A DNA stretch of 25,511 nt, taken from IMG/VR virus record IMGVR_UViG_3300043446_001777, positions 1 through 25,511 of that record; one strand, given 5' to 3'. Positions 1-6,989 of this stretch are shown piece by piece. Position 1 is the first letter of the stretch, and the number at the start of each line of letters is the position of its first letter. The position numbers and the translations under genes were made by a program. The notes under the pieces are model-generated. The model saw only the letters and a list, made by a program, of their open reading frames with translations. It was not told the DNA's origin and did no database searches. The DNA is from a virus.

Positions 1-2
1 AC

Positions 3-326
3 CAGACCAATCGGGCCAATCAATTGCAGCCTTTGCAATCTTTGATGGGCACGAGTCAGACGGCGGCCAACACGCTTGGCAATGCTGCGCAAGGTTACGC
101 GCAGAATGCTGGCGAGGCTTACATGGGGGCTGGTAATGCACGGGCCTCTGGGTACATGGGTAGTGCTAATGCTTTGACTGGCGCTCTCAATCAAGGCTTG
201 AACATGTACCAAGATCAGCGACTCGTAAACAACATGCGATATCGCCCTGGTCAGGTTGGAAGTTCTGTTTCTTACCTGCCAGACAACATTGATGTCGGCG
301 GCGGCTTCAACCCTGTTTTGGGATAA
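3..326 (+). CDS. C-terminal part of an internal virion / DNA-ejection-type protein (5' truncated)
   Basis: The frame is open from the first bases of the window and ends in TAA at 324-326, so the start lies outside. The visible ~107 residues are rich in Gly, Ala, Asn and Gln, with repeated short motifs such as ARASGYMGSANALTG and a closing NMYQDQRL segment. In podoviruses and related phages, Ala/Gly/Gln-rich C-termini like this sit on virion proteins ejected with the DNA or at the tail. Its place just upstream of two more large Ala/Gln-rich proteins and the lysis genes fits a late structural role. No catalytic motif is visible. The function is inferred from composition and context; a tail or fibre component is an alternative. 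Confidence 0.55.
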   Translation, partial: QTNRANQLQPLQSLMGTSQTAANTLGNAAQGYAQNAGEAYMGAGNARASGYMGSANALTGALNQGLNMYQDQRLVNNMRYRPGQVGSSVSYLPDNIDVGGGFNPVLG

Positions 327-335
327 AAGTAGATC

Positions 336-1724
336 ATGCCAATTGATCCAAGAATCGCAATGGGCTTCCAGCCCACCACACAGCTTGAGTCCCCCCTGAA
401 CCGGCTTGCCAAGTTCCAACAGCTTGAGAGCGGGCAACGAGCCAATGAACTTGCTCGGATGCAGATGCAGGAGTATCAGCGCGGCTTGCAGGAGCAAGAA
501 GGGCTGAGGAATTATCTGGCTGGCAGTCCTGATCTGGCATCGCCAAAAGGTCAGTCTGAACTCATGCGGTATGGCAAACCCGGGATTGATTTTGCTGAAT
601 CTATGGCTAAAAAAGCCAAAACTGAAGCGGAAACAAAAGCCGCTCAGTTCAAGCATCAGCAAGAAATATATGCACATGGCATTCAAACAATAGGCGCCGC
701 AAAAAACGGTGCTGATGTTATTGCCGCGCTGGATGATGGCGTGAAGCGAGGCTATTTCTCGCAAGAACAAGCTGATGCAAAGAAGGCTGAACTTGCGGCA
801 TTGCAGACCATGCCTCAGTTGCAACAATGGCAGCAAAAAAAGCTCCAAGGATTGATGGATGCGAAGTCTCAGTTGGAAATGTCAATGCCTAAGCCAGGGC
901 CCAAGACAGATCTTGCAAAGCTGATTGAAGAACGAAACCGGTTCCAACCCGGAACATCTGAATACAACTTGTACACGCAAGCGATTACCAAGGCGACAAC
1001 TCACACCCCAAGCACGCAAGTGAATGTTGGCGGAGCCGTGTTGGAGAAAAAAGAGCAACAAGCAAAAGGCGAGTTGAATGTAAAGGGATATGAAGACGTT
1101 GCTAATGTTGCAAGAATGGCGGCAAGGACATTGCCCGCTTTAGAAACACAGGAAATGTTGCTCAACAAAGGGTTTGAAACTGGGTTCGGCGCTGACGCTC
1201 AGAAAGCCGGAGCTTCGATATTGTCTGCTTTGGGCGTCAAGGATGCTGAAAAGTTTGCCGCAAATGCAGAATCTTTCAATGCTGCTGCATCCCAAGCTGT
1301 TCTTGCAAAGCAAATAGAACAAAAAGGCCCTCAAACTGAAGCAGATGCTTCGCGTATTAGCAGAACTGGCGCCGAACTTGGTAACACAGTTGCAGGCAAT
1401 AGATTCATCATTTCAATTGCAAAAGCACAAGCGAAGAAGGACATTCAGCAACGCAATTTCTATGATTCTTGGTGGAAGAACAACAAGACATATGAAGGCG
1501 TTGAAGACGCTTGGTATGCTGGAGAAGGTGGCAAATCATTGTTTGAACGGCCAGAGCTTAAGAAATACATAGAGCAGCCAAACACTGGGGTTCCATTGCC
1601 ATCTGCTGGAGGTGCGCGGCCTACTAGTGCGGCACCATCCAGTCCGTTGCCGAAAAGTCCTCAAGGTATTGATCCAGCAATTTGGGCCGTAATGACTCCA
1701 GAGGAGCGTGCATTGTGGAAATGA
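336..1724 (+). CDS. Putative internal virion / ejection protein (462 aa)
   Basis: This 462-residue protein starts at ATG 336, 10 nt after the previous stop, and overlaps the next gene by ATGA at 1721-1724. Residues ~20-65 are Gln/Glu/Arg-rich and predicted helical (QLESGQRANELARMQMQEYQRG). A long Lys/Ala/Gln-rich middle follows, then a segment with ASQAVLAKQIEQKGPQTEADASRI near 310-335, and a Pro/Ser/Ala-rich tail ending in TPEERALWK. I see no signal peptide, enzyme motif or clear membrane segment. Helical, Gln-rich proteins placed between tail genes and lysis genes are typical of podoviral internal core or ejection proteins. That assignment is by context and composition, since I cannot name a family with certainty. 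Confidence 0.6.
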   Translation: MPIDPRIAMGFQPTTQLESPLNRLAKFQQLESGQRANELARMQMQEYQRGLQEQEGLRNYLAGSPDLASPKGQSELMRYGKPGIDFAESMAKKAKTEAETKAAQFKHQQEIYAHGIQTIGAAKNGADVIAALDDGVKRGYFSQEQADAKKAELAALQTMPQLQQWQQKKLQGLMDAKSQLEMSMPKPGPKTDLAKLIEERNRFQPGTSEYNLYTQAITKATTHTPSTQVNVGGAVLEKKEQQAKGELNVKGYEDVANVARMAARTLPALETQEMLLNKGFETGFGADAQKAGASILSALGVKDAEKFAANAESFNAAASQAVLAKQIEQKGPQTEADASRISRTGAELGNTVAGNRFIISIAKAQAKKDIQQRNFYDSWWKNNKTYEGVEDAWYAGEGGKSLFERPELKKYIEQPNTGVPLPSAGGARPTSAAPSSPLPKSPQGIDPAIWAVMTPEERALWK

Positions 1725-3448
1725 CAGTAGAGCAGCGGAAAGCCTTGGCGCTGGCAAGTGCCAGATTGCGGATGCAGCAACAGCAAACCACCCAAGGCCA
1801 ACCCAGTGAAGACATGCAACGCATGGCCTACATGGAGGCGCAAGCGGGCCTTGGTGAGGGCATGCCACAGCCGGGTATGAGAACAACTCGCGTTGCATCA
1901 GAAGCGCCGTTCAAAGCGCTTGCCGGGGCCGCTGATATGTTTCTTGAGGCTCCCCTAAATGTGTACAACCTTGGGAAAGCTGCAGTAGGTTATGGCGCGA
2001 CCGCTATGGGCCGTCCTGACCTTGCTCCTGAAGTTACCCCGAGCCCAAGCATGGTCTATAAGCTCGGCCAGCGCGCTGGGATAATTTCTCCTGAAGAGAC
2101 TCAGGCGCAAATGACGCCTGGGCAGCGTTATTTAGATGTTGGGTTACAGGGAGCAACAGGCGCGTTGATGGGTAAAGCTCCAGCCCCGGGGACTTTGGCT
2201 AGAACTATGGGGATTGGTGCGGCATCTGCCATTGGTGGGCAAGGCGTTGCTGAAAAGACAGAATCCCCTTTGGCTGGCATGTTGTTTTCAACAATGGCAG
2301 CAAAAAACCTGACTACTGGCGCAAACAAGTTAGCGGAACGCCAAATGGCTACTCGTGGTCGTGAACTTGCCTCGCGTAACGAGATGAGCAGAACTTTGGA
2401 AGCGGCTCAAAATGAAGGCTATGCCGTTCCAAGAGGTTACTACGAAGGAAAGCAAACGCTAAAGGAAAGAGCTTCCGGCGGGATTGAAAAGGAAGTTGGC
2501 CTTATCAATCAGGTTAATGCCAATAAAGTTGCTCAGAAAGAGTTGAATCTCCCAGAAAATGCGCCGTTGACCAAAGAAAGTATGCGTGACATTAGGCGTC
2601 AAGAATATGACGCAGGATACAAGCCTCTTGAAGACGTCGGCAGAGTTAGAACTGATACGGACTTTAAAAAGTCTATTGAGACTATAAAAAGCAAATATGC
2701 GTCTGTTTCTGAATCATTCCCTGCAGCGGCAAGAGATGAAGTAAAAAATTTAATCAACGCTTATGATGTGCGGACATTCAACTCAAAAGATGCCATGCAA
2801 CACATGAGATCTTTGAGAGAAGACGCTAGCAGCAATTTTGCAAAAGGTGAGAATTCCCTTGCAAAAACACAATTAGCGTTGGCTGATTTGTTAAAGGATG
2901 AAATCTTTAAACAGATCAAAAGAGATCAGCGTCCTAATGCTGATGCAATGATTCAGAGGTTTGAAGAAGCTAGGACAAGAATGGCAAAAAGTCACGCTAT
3001 TGAAAATTCCATTGTTGAAGGAACCGGCTCAATTAATGCAAAAGAGTTGGCAAAACAGCTTGATATGGGTCTTACTGGGGGCTTGCAAACAACTGCAAAA
3101 CTTGCAAATGCTGCCCCGAAAGTTTTCCCTGAAAAAAGCAACATCGGCCCCATGCAACCCCCAAGGCAAGCAGGCATCCCCGGAGGGCAGGCCGCAAACT
3201 TTCTTGGTAGAGTTGGCGGTCTGGCAGGATTCGGTGGTTATGCTGGCGGGCCGTATGGAGCTGCGAGTGGGGCGGCCCTTGCTGTCACTCCTGAGATAAT
3301 TTCTGCTGTGGCAAGGAATAGAGCTATTGCTGCATCTCGAACTGCTCCGTCAAATCTGAACGCGCTTAACATTCCGATGTTGGATCAGAATCTGATGAAT
3401 CGGCTTATGACTGCTGCGCCAGTAGGCCAACAACCTTTTGAACGTTAA
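1721..3448 (+). CDS. Putative internal virion / ejection protein (575 aa)
   Basis: The start is ATG 1721, whose ATGA overlaps the stop of the preceding gene; the upstream in-frame codons are shadow sequence inside that gene. The N-terminus is a Gln-rich helix (ALALASARLRMQQQQ). A Gly/Ala-rich, moderately hydrophobic region follows at about residues 60-180 (GATGALMGKA, IGAASAIGG), then a charged helical middle, and a second Gly/Ala-rich patch near 500-540 (GGLAGFGGYAGGPYGAASGAA). Alternating amphipathic helices and glycine-rich hydrophobic stretches are what ejected, membrane-penetrating core proteins of podoviruses tend to show. No lysozyme or transglycosylase motif is visible. It is probably co-translated with the previous gene. 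The exact role is inferred. Confidence 0.6.
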   Translation: MTVEQRKALALASARLRMQQQQTTQGQPSEDMQRMAYMEAQAGLGEGMPQPGMRTTRVASEAPFKALAGAADMFLEAPLNVYNLGKAAVGYGATAMGRPDLAPEVTPSPSMVYKLGQRAGIISPEETQAQMTPGQRYLDVGLQGATGALMGKAPAPGTLARTMGIGAASAIGGQGVAEKTESPLAGMLFSTMAAKNLTTGANKLAERQMATRGRELASRNEMSRTLEAAQNEGYAVPRGYYEGKQTLKERASGGIEKEVGLINQVNANKVAQKELNLPENAPLTKESMRDIRRQEYDAGYKPLEDVGRVRTDTDFKKSIETIKSKYASVSESFPAAARDEVKNLINAYDVRTFNSKDAMQHMRSLREDASSNFAKGENSLAKTQLALADLLKDEIFKQIKRDQRPNADAMIQRFEEARTRMAKSHAIENSIVEGTGSINAKELAKQLDMGLTGGLQTTAKLANAAPKVFPEKSNIGPMQPPRQAGIPGGQAANFLGRVGGLAGFGGYAGGPYGAASGAALAVTPEIISAVARNRAIAASRTAPSNLNALNIPMLDQNLMNRLMTAAPVGQQPFER

Positions 3449-3467
3449 CCAGTAAGCGACTCTACCA

Positions 3468-3692
3468 ATGGAAACCCAATTCATCTTCAACATTGCCGTC
3501 AGCGTAGCAGGCTTCTTCGGGGGCTGGATCTTGAGCCACATCTACCGGGCTATTGAGCGACTAGATATGGACATTCGATCAATGCCCTCCCGGTACGTTC
3601 GGCGCGATGACTACAGAGATGATATGGGCGAGATCAAAGTTTTGTTGGGCAAGATTAGCGACAAGTTGGATCACAAGGTAGATAAACCATAA
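3468..3692 (+). CDS. Small membrane-anchored protein of the lysis region (74 aa)
   Basis: One hydrophobic segment at residues ~5-25 (IFNIAVSVAGFFGGWILSHIY) is followed by a charged, helical C-terminal domain (RRDDYRDDMGEIKVLLGKISDKLDHK). This gives a type of small anchored protein with a short coiled-coil tail. Its TAA stop shares an A with the next gene's ATG (TAATG at 3690-3694), so it is probably coupled to the holin. Proteins of this shape are common just before holins in phages of proteobacteria and are usually left as hypothetical. A role as a holin partner or antiholin is possible but unproven. No spanin lipobox or classical Rz is seen here or nearby. Confidence 0.6.
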   Translation: METQFIFNIAVSVAGFFGGWILSHIYRAIERLDMDIRSMPSRYVRRDDYRDDMGEIKVLLGKISDKLDHKVDKP

Positions 3693-4207
3693 TGCTCACA
3701 CTCATCAGCACCATCTGTTCCTTCTTGGCTGGCGGCTTGCCTAAGTTCTTGGAGTTCCTCCAAGATCGAGGTGACAAGCGGCATGAACTTGAGCTGGCGA
3801 GGATGCAGATGGAACGTGAGTTGCAGTTGCGCAAGCTAGGGTTTGATGCTGAGGCAAAGCTGGAAGAGATCCGTAACGTCCAGCTGGAGATGGAGGCGGT
3901 CAATCAGCAGATCCAGTCTCGGATTGGCGCCCAGGTTGAGGAAACTAAATCCATTTACGTCCACGACGCAGCCATCCAAGACGGCACTAGCACTTGGGTC
4001 AGAAACCTGCGGGCAAGCGTGCGACCTGTCATCACCTATGGGTTCTTTTCGCTGCTTGTGTTGATAGACATCGGGATATTTATCCACGGCGTCAGGATGG
4101 GGGCATCGTTTGACAGCTTGGCCGCCCAGCTATGGGATGAAAACACCCAGGCCCTGTTTGCATCCATCATAGCGTTTCATTTTGGTGGTCGAGCCTTCGG
4201 TAAATGA
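3692..4207 (+). CDS. Holin, 3-TM (GTA-type) family
   Basis: The protein has 171 residues. An N-terminal hydrophobic stretch (LISTICSFLAGGLPKFLEFL) is followed by a highly charged coiled coil at ~25-90 (RHELELARMQMERELQLRK). Two C-terminal hydrophobic segments follow: PVITYGFFSLLVLIDIGIFI near 115-135 and a second ending in FASIIAFHFGGRAFGK. This architecture matches the 'holin of 3TMs' family found next to endolysins in phages and gene-transfer agents. Holins form lesions in the cytoplasmic membrane that release the lysozyme. The stop overlaps the lysozyme start (ATGA 4204-4207), which supports a coupled lysis cassette. The family call is from recognition of the layout; the role is well supported by the neighbour. 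Confidence 0.8.
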   Translation: MLTLISTICSFLAGGLPKFLEFLQDRGDKRHELELARMQMERELQLRKLGFDAEAKLEEIRNVQLEMEAVNQQIQSRIGAQVEETKSIYVHDAAIQDGTSTWVRNLRASVRPVITYGFFSLLVLIDIGIFIHGVRMGASFDSLAAQLWDENTQALFASIIAFHFGGRAFGK

Positions 4208-4728
4208 AGACATCCAAGGCCGGCATAGACCTCATTAAACACTTTGAGGGTGTCCGGCTTAAGCCTTATTTGTGCCCTGCTATGCTCTGGACGGTTGGAG
4301 TGGGGCACGTTCTTTACCCTGAGCAGCATTACCTATCGTTGGACGGTAGGCGACACCTGCCGTTAAAGCTGGAACATCGGCGCAGTTTTACAGAGGATGA
4401 AGTGAATGGAATTTTACGAAACGACCTTTATCGTTTTGAATCGGGCGTGGAAAGATTATGTGGAGCAAACCTGCCGCAACATCAATTTGATGCTCTGGTT
4501 AGCTTCGCCTTCAACCTCGGTCTCGGCACCCTGCAAAGATCAACCCTCAAAATGAAACTGACCCGAGGCGACATAAACGGCGCAGCGGATCAGTTTCTAA
4601 GATTTAACAAGGCAGGAGGAAAAATCCTGCCCGGCCTGCAACGTCGTCGAGTTGCAGAAAGATTGTTATTTCTTGGCTTACAAATAAATGCAAAAAAAGA
4701 TAACTATCAAAAACGCAAAGACGGTTAA
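4204..4728 (+). CDS. Endolysin, GH24 (T4-type) lysozyme
   Basis: The 174-residue muramidase cleaves the MurNAc-GlcNAc bond of peptidoglycan. The N-terminus carries the GH24 signature: Glu15 in HFEGVRLK, then Cys24 (YLCPA) and Thr30 in WTVGVGH. The spacing E-x8-C-x5-T matches the family's E-x8-(D/C)-x5-T catalytic triad, with Cys replacing Asp as in many phage members. A later QFDALVSFAFNLG motif is the usual helical lobe, and GLQRRRVAERLLFLG closes the domain. There is no signal peptide or N-terminal membrane anchor, so release should depend on the holin encoded just upstream (ATGA overlap). The frame stays open after the TAA into a hydrophobic segment; see findings. Confidence 0.92.
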   Translation: MKTSKAGIDLIKHFEGVRLKPYLCPAMLWTVGVGHVLYPEQHYLSLDGRRHLPLKLEHRRSFTEDEVNGILRNDLYRFESGVERLCGANLPQHQFDALVSFAFNLGLGTLQRSTLKMKLTRGDINGAADQFLRFNKAGGKILPGLQRRRVAERLLFLGLQINAKKDNYQKRKDG

Positions 4729-4802
4729 TTTTGCAGTCGTGTAAAACATCTTTTGTTCAGCGCAATTACAATCTCTACCTTGGCGGCAGTTTTTGTTGCA
4801 GT

Positions 4803-5066
4803 TCATACGATCTTTCCTTGTAATCGTTTGGCTACCAAAGTTGCGTAACCTGCAATGTCAACCCAACTATCCACATAGTTTGGATCACCGTTGACAATGC
4901 GCCCAAGTTTATGGGCGATCATTTCCAGCGCCTCAGCTTGATCGGCTGACAGCTCATAGTTCATATTGGCAAACATTGTCCTTTTGAGCTCTTGGGTAAT
5001 TCTTGCGTGCTCAACAAATTTCCCGTAACGCTCTCCGCGTTCTTGCAGTGTTGTTTCAATGTCCAT
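4803..5066 (-). CDS. Small conserved phage protein, DUF6378-like (87 aa)
   Basis: The sequence IETTLQERGERYGKFVEHARITQELK near the N-terminus, then QAEALEMIAHKLGRIVNGDPNYVDSWVDIAGYA, is the pattern I associate with the DUF6378 family of phage proteins. That family resembles all-helical MazG-like folds without an established activity. Two ATGs lie in tandem (5069 and 5066). An AAGGAG Shine-Dalgarno is 5 nt before the second and only 2 nt before the first, so I chose 5066. It is the last gene of the leftward operon and converges with the lysozyme; no clear terminator hairpin lies in the 74-nt gap. The family name is from memory. Confidence 0.75.
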   Translation of the reverse strand: MDIETTLQERGERYGKFVEHARITQELKRTMFANMNYELSADQAEALEMIAHKLGRIVNGDPNYVDSWVDIAGYATLVAKRLQGKIV

Positions 5067-5075
5067 CATTTCTCC

Positions 5076-5486
5076 TTATGTTGATTTGAATCTCATTTTG
5101 ATTGGAACACCAAGCTGGAACACGCTGTTTACCATCTTGGATTTTTTCTGCTTGTACCGCCGTTGATTTTCAGCCGGTGATGCTTTTGGCATCGGCTTGT
5201 CCTTCTTGTCGCCTACCGCATAAATCGGTCTAGGATACCGCCTGGCTCCTTCGGAGTCGTAAGTCCAGTCAAGGATATACACCCGTTTTGGTTTAGTAAC
5301 GCTTTGCCTCATTAAACGGCCAAGAATTGCACCGCTGCTGCTTTTAGTTGTGCCAATCTGCGCACAAATTTCTACGCTGGTCATCGGGCCAAACTCCTGC
5401 AATGCCCTCAGCATATCTTCGACTCTGCCTAGTTTTTTTTGCATTAGATTTCTCGAATTTAATGGCGGGGGCGCTTGGCTTACCAA
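5076..5486 (-). CDS. Winged-helix / HTH-like small protein (136 aa)
   Basis: The central part (VEDMLRALQEFGPMTSVEICAQIGTTKSSSGAILGRLMRQ, about residues 22-60) reads as a helix-turn-helix of winged-helix type, followed by a strand-rich piece (VYILDWTYDSEG) that would be the wing. The C-terminus is strongly basic (AENQRRYKQKKSKM). DNA binding is therefore likely, but the target and role are unknown. A TTG at 5486 has an AAGG sequence 6 nt upstream; the first ATG is at 5444 with only weak upstream pairing. I kept the longer form, and the 122-residue form remains possible. It lies 6 nt upstream of the DUF6378-like gene. Confidence 0.6.
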   Translation of the reverse strand: MVSQAPPPLNSRNLMQKKLGRVEDMLRALQEFGPMTSVEICAQIGTTKSSSGAILGRLMRQSVTKPKRVYILDWTYDSEGARRYPRPIYAVGDKKDKPMPKASPAENQRRYKQKKSKMVNSVFQLGVPIKMRFKST

Positions 5487-5513
5487 GTCTTACCTTTTAA
5501 GACCCCCAAAAAC

Positions 5514-5759
5514 TTACAGCAGCTTTTCTATCTTGGTGTCAAGGATGCCATCACAATGCTCAATGATGAACTCGCCCACTTGCTGGGCAGTCATCAAATT
5601 CTGCTCGAACTGCTTAAAAGCCCACAGAATTTCACCGACGTCAATCTCGGCAGAGTCCATATCATTCAAAACTCGAGCACGTGCGCCTTGATATCTTTTT
5701 TCCGCTTCCTCTTGACGCTTGAAATATTCGTTCAGATCGGTGTCGTTAGAGCAAAACAT
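5514..5759 (-). CDS. Hypothetical protein (81 aa)
   Basis: The start at ATG 5759 is preceded by a good Shine-Dalgarno (GGAAGGA, 6 nt spacing), giving 81 residues. The frame extends upstream to a GTG at 5816, but with no comparable ribosome site. The protein is acidic and predicted helical, with a charged N-terminal stretch (LNEYFKRQEEAEKRYQGARARV) that could be a coiled coil, and AEIDVGEILWAFKQFEQNLMTAQQVGEFIIEH after it. I recognise no family. It sits between two hypotheticals in the leftward operon. Confidence 0.6.
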   Translation of the reverse strand: MFCSNDTDLNEYFKRQEEAEKRYQGARARVLNDMDSAEIDVGEILWAFKQFEQNLMTAQQVGEFIIEHCDGILDTKIEKLL

Positions 5760-5824
5760 TTGGAGTCCTTCCGGTTGTTCGGTTGCGATGTGTGTATTGT
5801 GCAGATTGCACAGCACAATGTCAA

Positions 5825-6307
5825 CTATTTCTTGAACGGTCTTACAACAATGTCATCCTTTCGGCCCCTGCCTGCCAGCAGATCCCTGAACCTAGCCTCT
5901 GTTCTGACGTGGCATTGCATTAACGTCCTGGCGGGCACCGATGTGATGACTTCCGCATAGTCTTCCAAGACAGCCCGGAGTGCTGCTATCCCCTCTCCGG
6001 TAAGCCTGAGCACATTGTGCTTCTTGTAACGCTCTCCAGCCTCAGCAAGGGCTTTTATGGCGTCATTCAGTAGACCGCTGGCATCTGAACACACACCCAT
6101 TTCGGTCAAGGTCTCCATCATGTTCACGGCATCAGAGCAGGCAATCCAGTCGTGGAACGTTGGTGCCTCGGCTTGCTCAAGCGACCTAAGCCCCTCGTAC
6201 ATCTTGAGCAAGTGATGCCTTTGCTTTGCTTTCGGGATAGGCTCTGTTGCACTAGCCATCAACAGATCCCAATGCGAGTAGGTTGGGCGATCTCTATTCT
6301 TCTTCAT
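5825..6307 (-). CDS. Hypothetical protein (160 aa)
   Basis: I chose ATG 6307 (MKKNRDRPTYSHWDLL) because the more upstream in-frame start lies deep inside the VRR-NUC gene, whose end this one overlaps by 14 nt. A GGAA sequence lies upstream of 6307. The protein looks helical, with SHWDLLMASATEPIPKAKQRHHLLKM, then DWIACSDAVNMMETLTEMG and LLNDAIKALAEAGERYKKH, and a basic tail ending FKK. Similar small helical proteins occur in phage replication modules without assigned function. No catalytic motif is visible. Confidence 0.65.
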   Translation of the reverse strand: MKKNRDRPTYSHWDLLMASATEPIPKAKQRHHLLKMYEGLRSLEQAEAPTFHDWIACSDAVNMMETLTEMGVCSDASGLLNDAIKALAEAGERYKKHNVLRLTGEGIAALRAVLEDYAEVITSVPARTLMQCHVRTEARFRDLLAGRGRKDDIVVRPFKK

Positions 6308-6644
6308 TGCAGAATTCCAAAATGTGTTCTTTTGCAACTTCGGCGCCTTTGCATACGAGAACCAGGTAACCAATGTTGCGCAAGTAAGCTATCCAGTCCG
6401 TCTGCTCTGGGCTAACCACTCCGCCCTTCTTGCGCTTCATCTCAATCCAGACGTTCCATTCAGGGATGAACAGATCCGGTACACCTGCTGACACGCCTTC
6501 AGCCTTTAACCTGGCAGCGGTTGAAATGCTTCTGGCTCCTCCGTTCGGGATTGCAATGATCCGCACCCCTTTGCAATGCTGGCGGAACCATTTCACAAAT
6601 TCGCGTTGTTCTTCGTGCTCTGTTGGGATGTCATTCTTCTCCAT
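6294..6644 (-). CDS. VRR-NUC domain nuclease (116 aa)
   Basis: The signature of the VRR-NUC branch of the PD-(D/E)xK superfamily is plain: an N-terminal EHEEQREFVKWFRQH helix, then PNGGARS, AGVPDLFIP with the catalytic Asp, and WIEMKRKKG supplying the E-x-K pair, ending in GYLVLVCKGAEVA. These small phage nucleases act on branched or structured DNA, by analogy with the VRR-NUC domain of FAN1. It overlaps the previous gene by 14 nt and the next by 14 nt. In this operon it probably works with the recombination and replication proteins. The family call is firm; the substrate is not known. Confidence 0.9.
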   Translation of the reverse strand: MEKNDIPTEHEEQREFVKWFRQHCKGVRIIAIPNGGARSISTAARLKAEGVSAGVPDLFIPEWNVWIEMKRKKGGVVSPEQTDWIAYLRNIGYLVLVCKGAEVAKEHILEFCNEEE

Positions 6645-6798
6645 TGATTGCTTTCTGTATGAGTTCCATTTTCATCTGCAAATCAACAAGTTGGTACAGA
6701 GCAGACCGATATCCCTCCCATGCTTGCTCTGCACGTTTACGCTCTACTTCCAACAGCCTAGATATTCTTTCAAATTTCAGTTTTTCTTGCTTGTTCAA
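6631..6798 (-). CDS. Small coiled-coil protein with TTG start (55 aa)
   Basis: The frame is open to a GTG at 6819, but the best start is TTG 6798. GGAGG lies 6 nt before it, and TTGA overlaps the stop of the preceding gene (TGA 6797-6795). The product is about 55 residues: NKQEKLKFERISRLLEVER, then RAEQAWEGYRSALYQLVDLQ. It is highly charged and helical throughout, probably a short coiled coil. Its end overlaps the VRR-NUC start by 14 nt. I recognise no family. The same TTGA junction is seen again at 14780-14783. Confidence 0.6.
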   Translation of the reverse strand: MNKQEKLKFERISRLLEVERKRAEQAWEGYRSALYQLVDLQMKMELIQKAINGEE

Positions 6799-6989
6799 AA
6801 TGGAACCTCCTCTATCCACTCAGGACAAGAATTTAAAGAATTGGTAAATTCATCAGGCGGTTTCACATCAAACAGCGCACACCACCCAGCTTCGTTGTAG
6901 TTGTCGCAAGTGTGGCAACACCTCGGCACGGGTTCTTTCTTTCTTGCTCTGAACAGTACGACAACTTCAGGTTCTGGCGGTCTGCTCAT
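6795..6989 (-). CDS. Small Cys-rich, possible zinc-binding protein (64 aa)
   Basis: The protein carries CCHTCDNYNEAGWCALFD and a later Cys in SLNSCPEW, giving a C-x2-C...C...C spacing that suggests one bound metal ion. ATG 6989 overlaps the helicase stop as ATGA and lies 9 nt after a GGAG sequence; an alternative ATG at 6995 is too close to that site. A basic patch (FRARKKEPVPR) precedes the cysteines. Similar Cys-rich mini-proteins are common beside phage helicases and nucleases, and nucleic-acid binding is plausible. No family is assigned. Confidence 0.65.
   Translation of the reverse strand: MSRPPEPEVVVLFRARKKEPVPRCCHTCDNYNEAGWCALFDVKPPDEFTNSLNSCPEWIEEVPF

Noticed and set aside
5475-5960. 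A 161-codon plus-strand frame, and other plus-strand frames between 5.3 and 7.1 kb
   Set aside because: They run opposite a continuous chain of leftward genes with good ribosome sites and overlapping junctions, and their translations show no family features.
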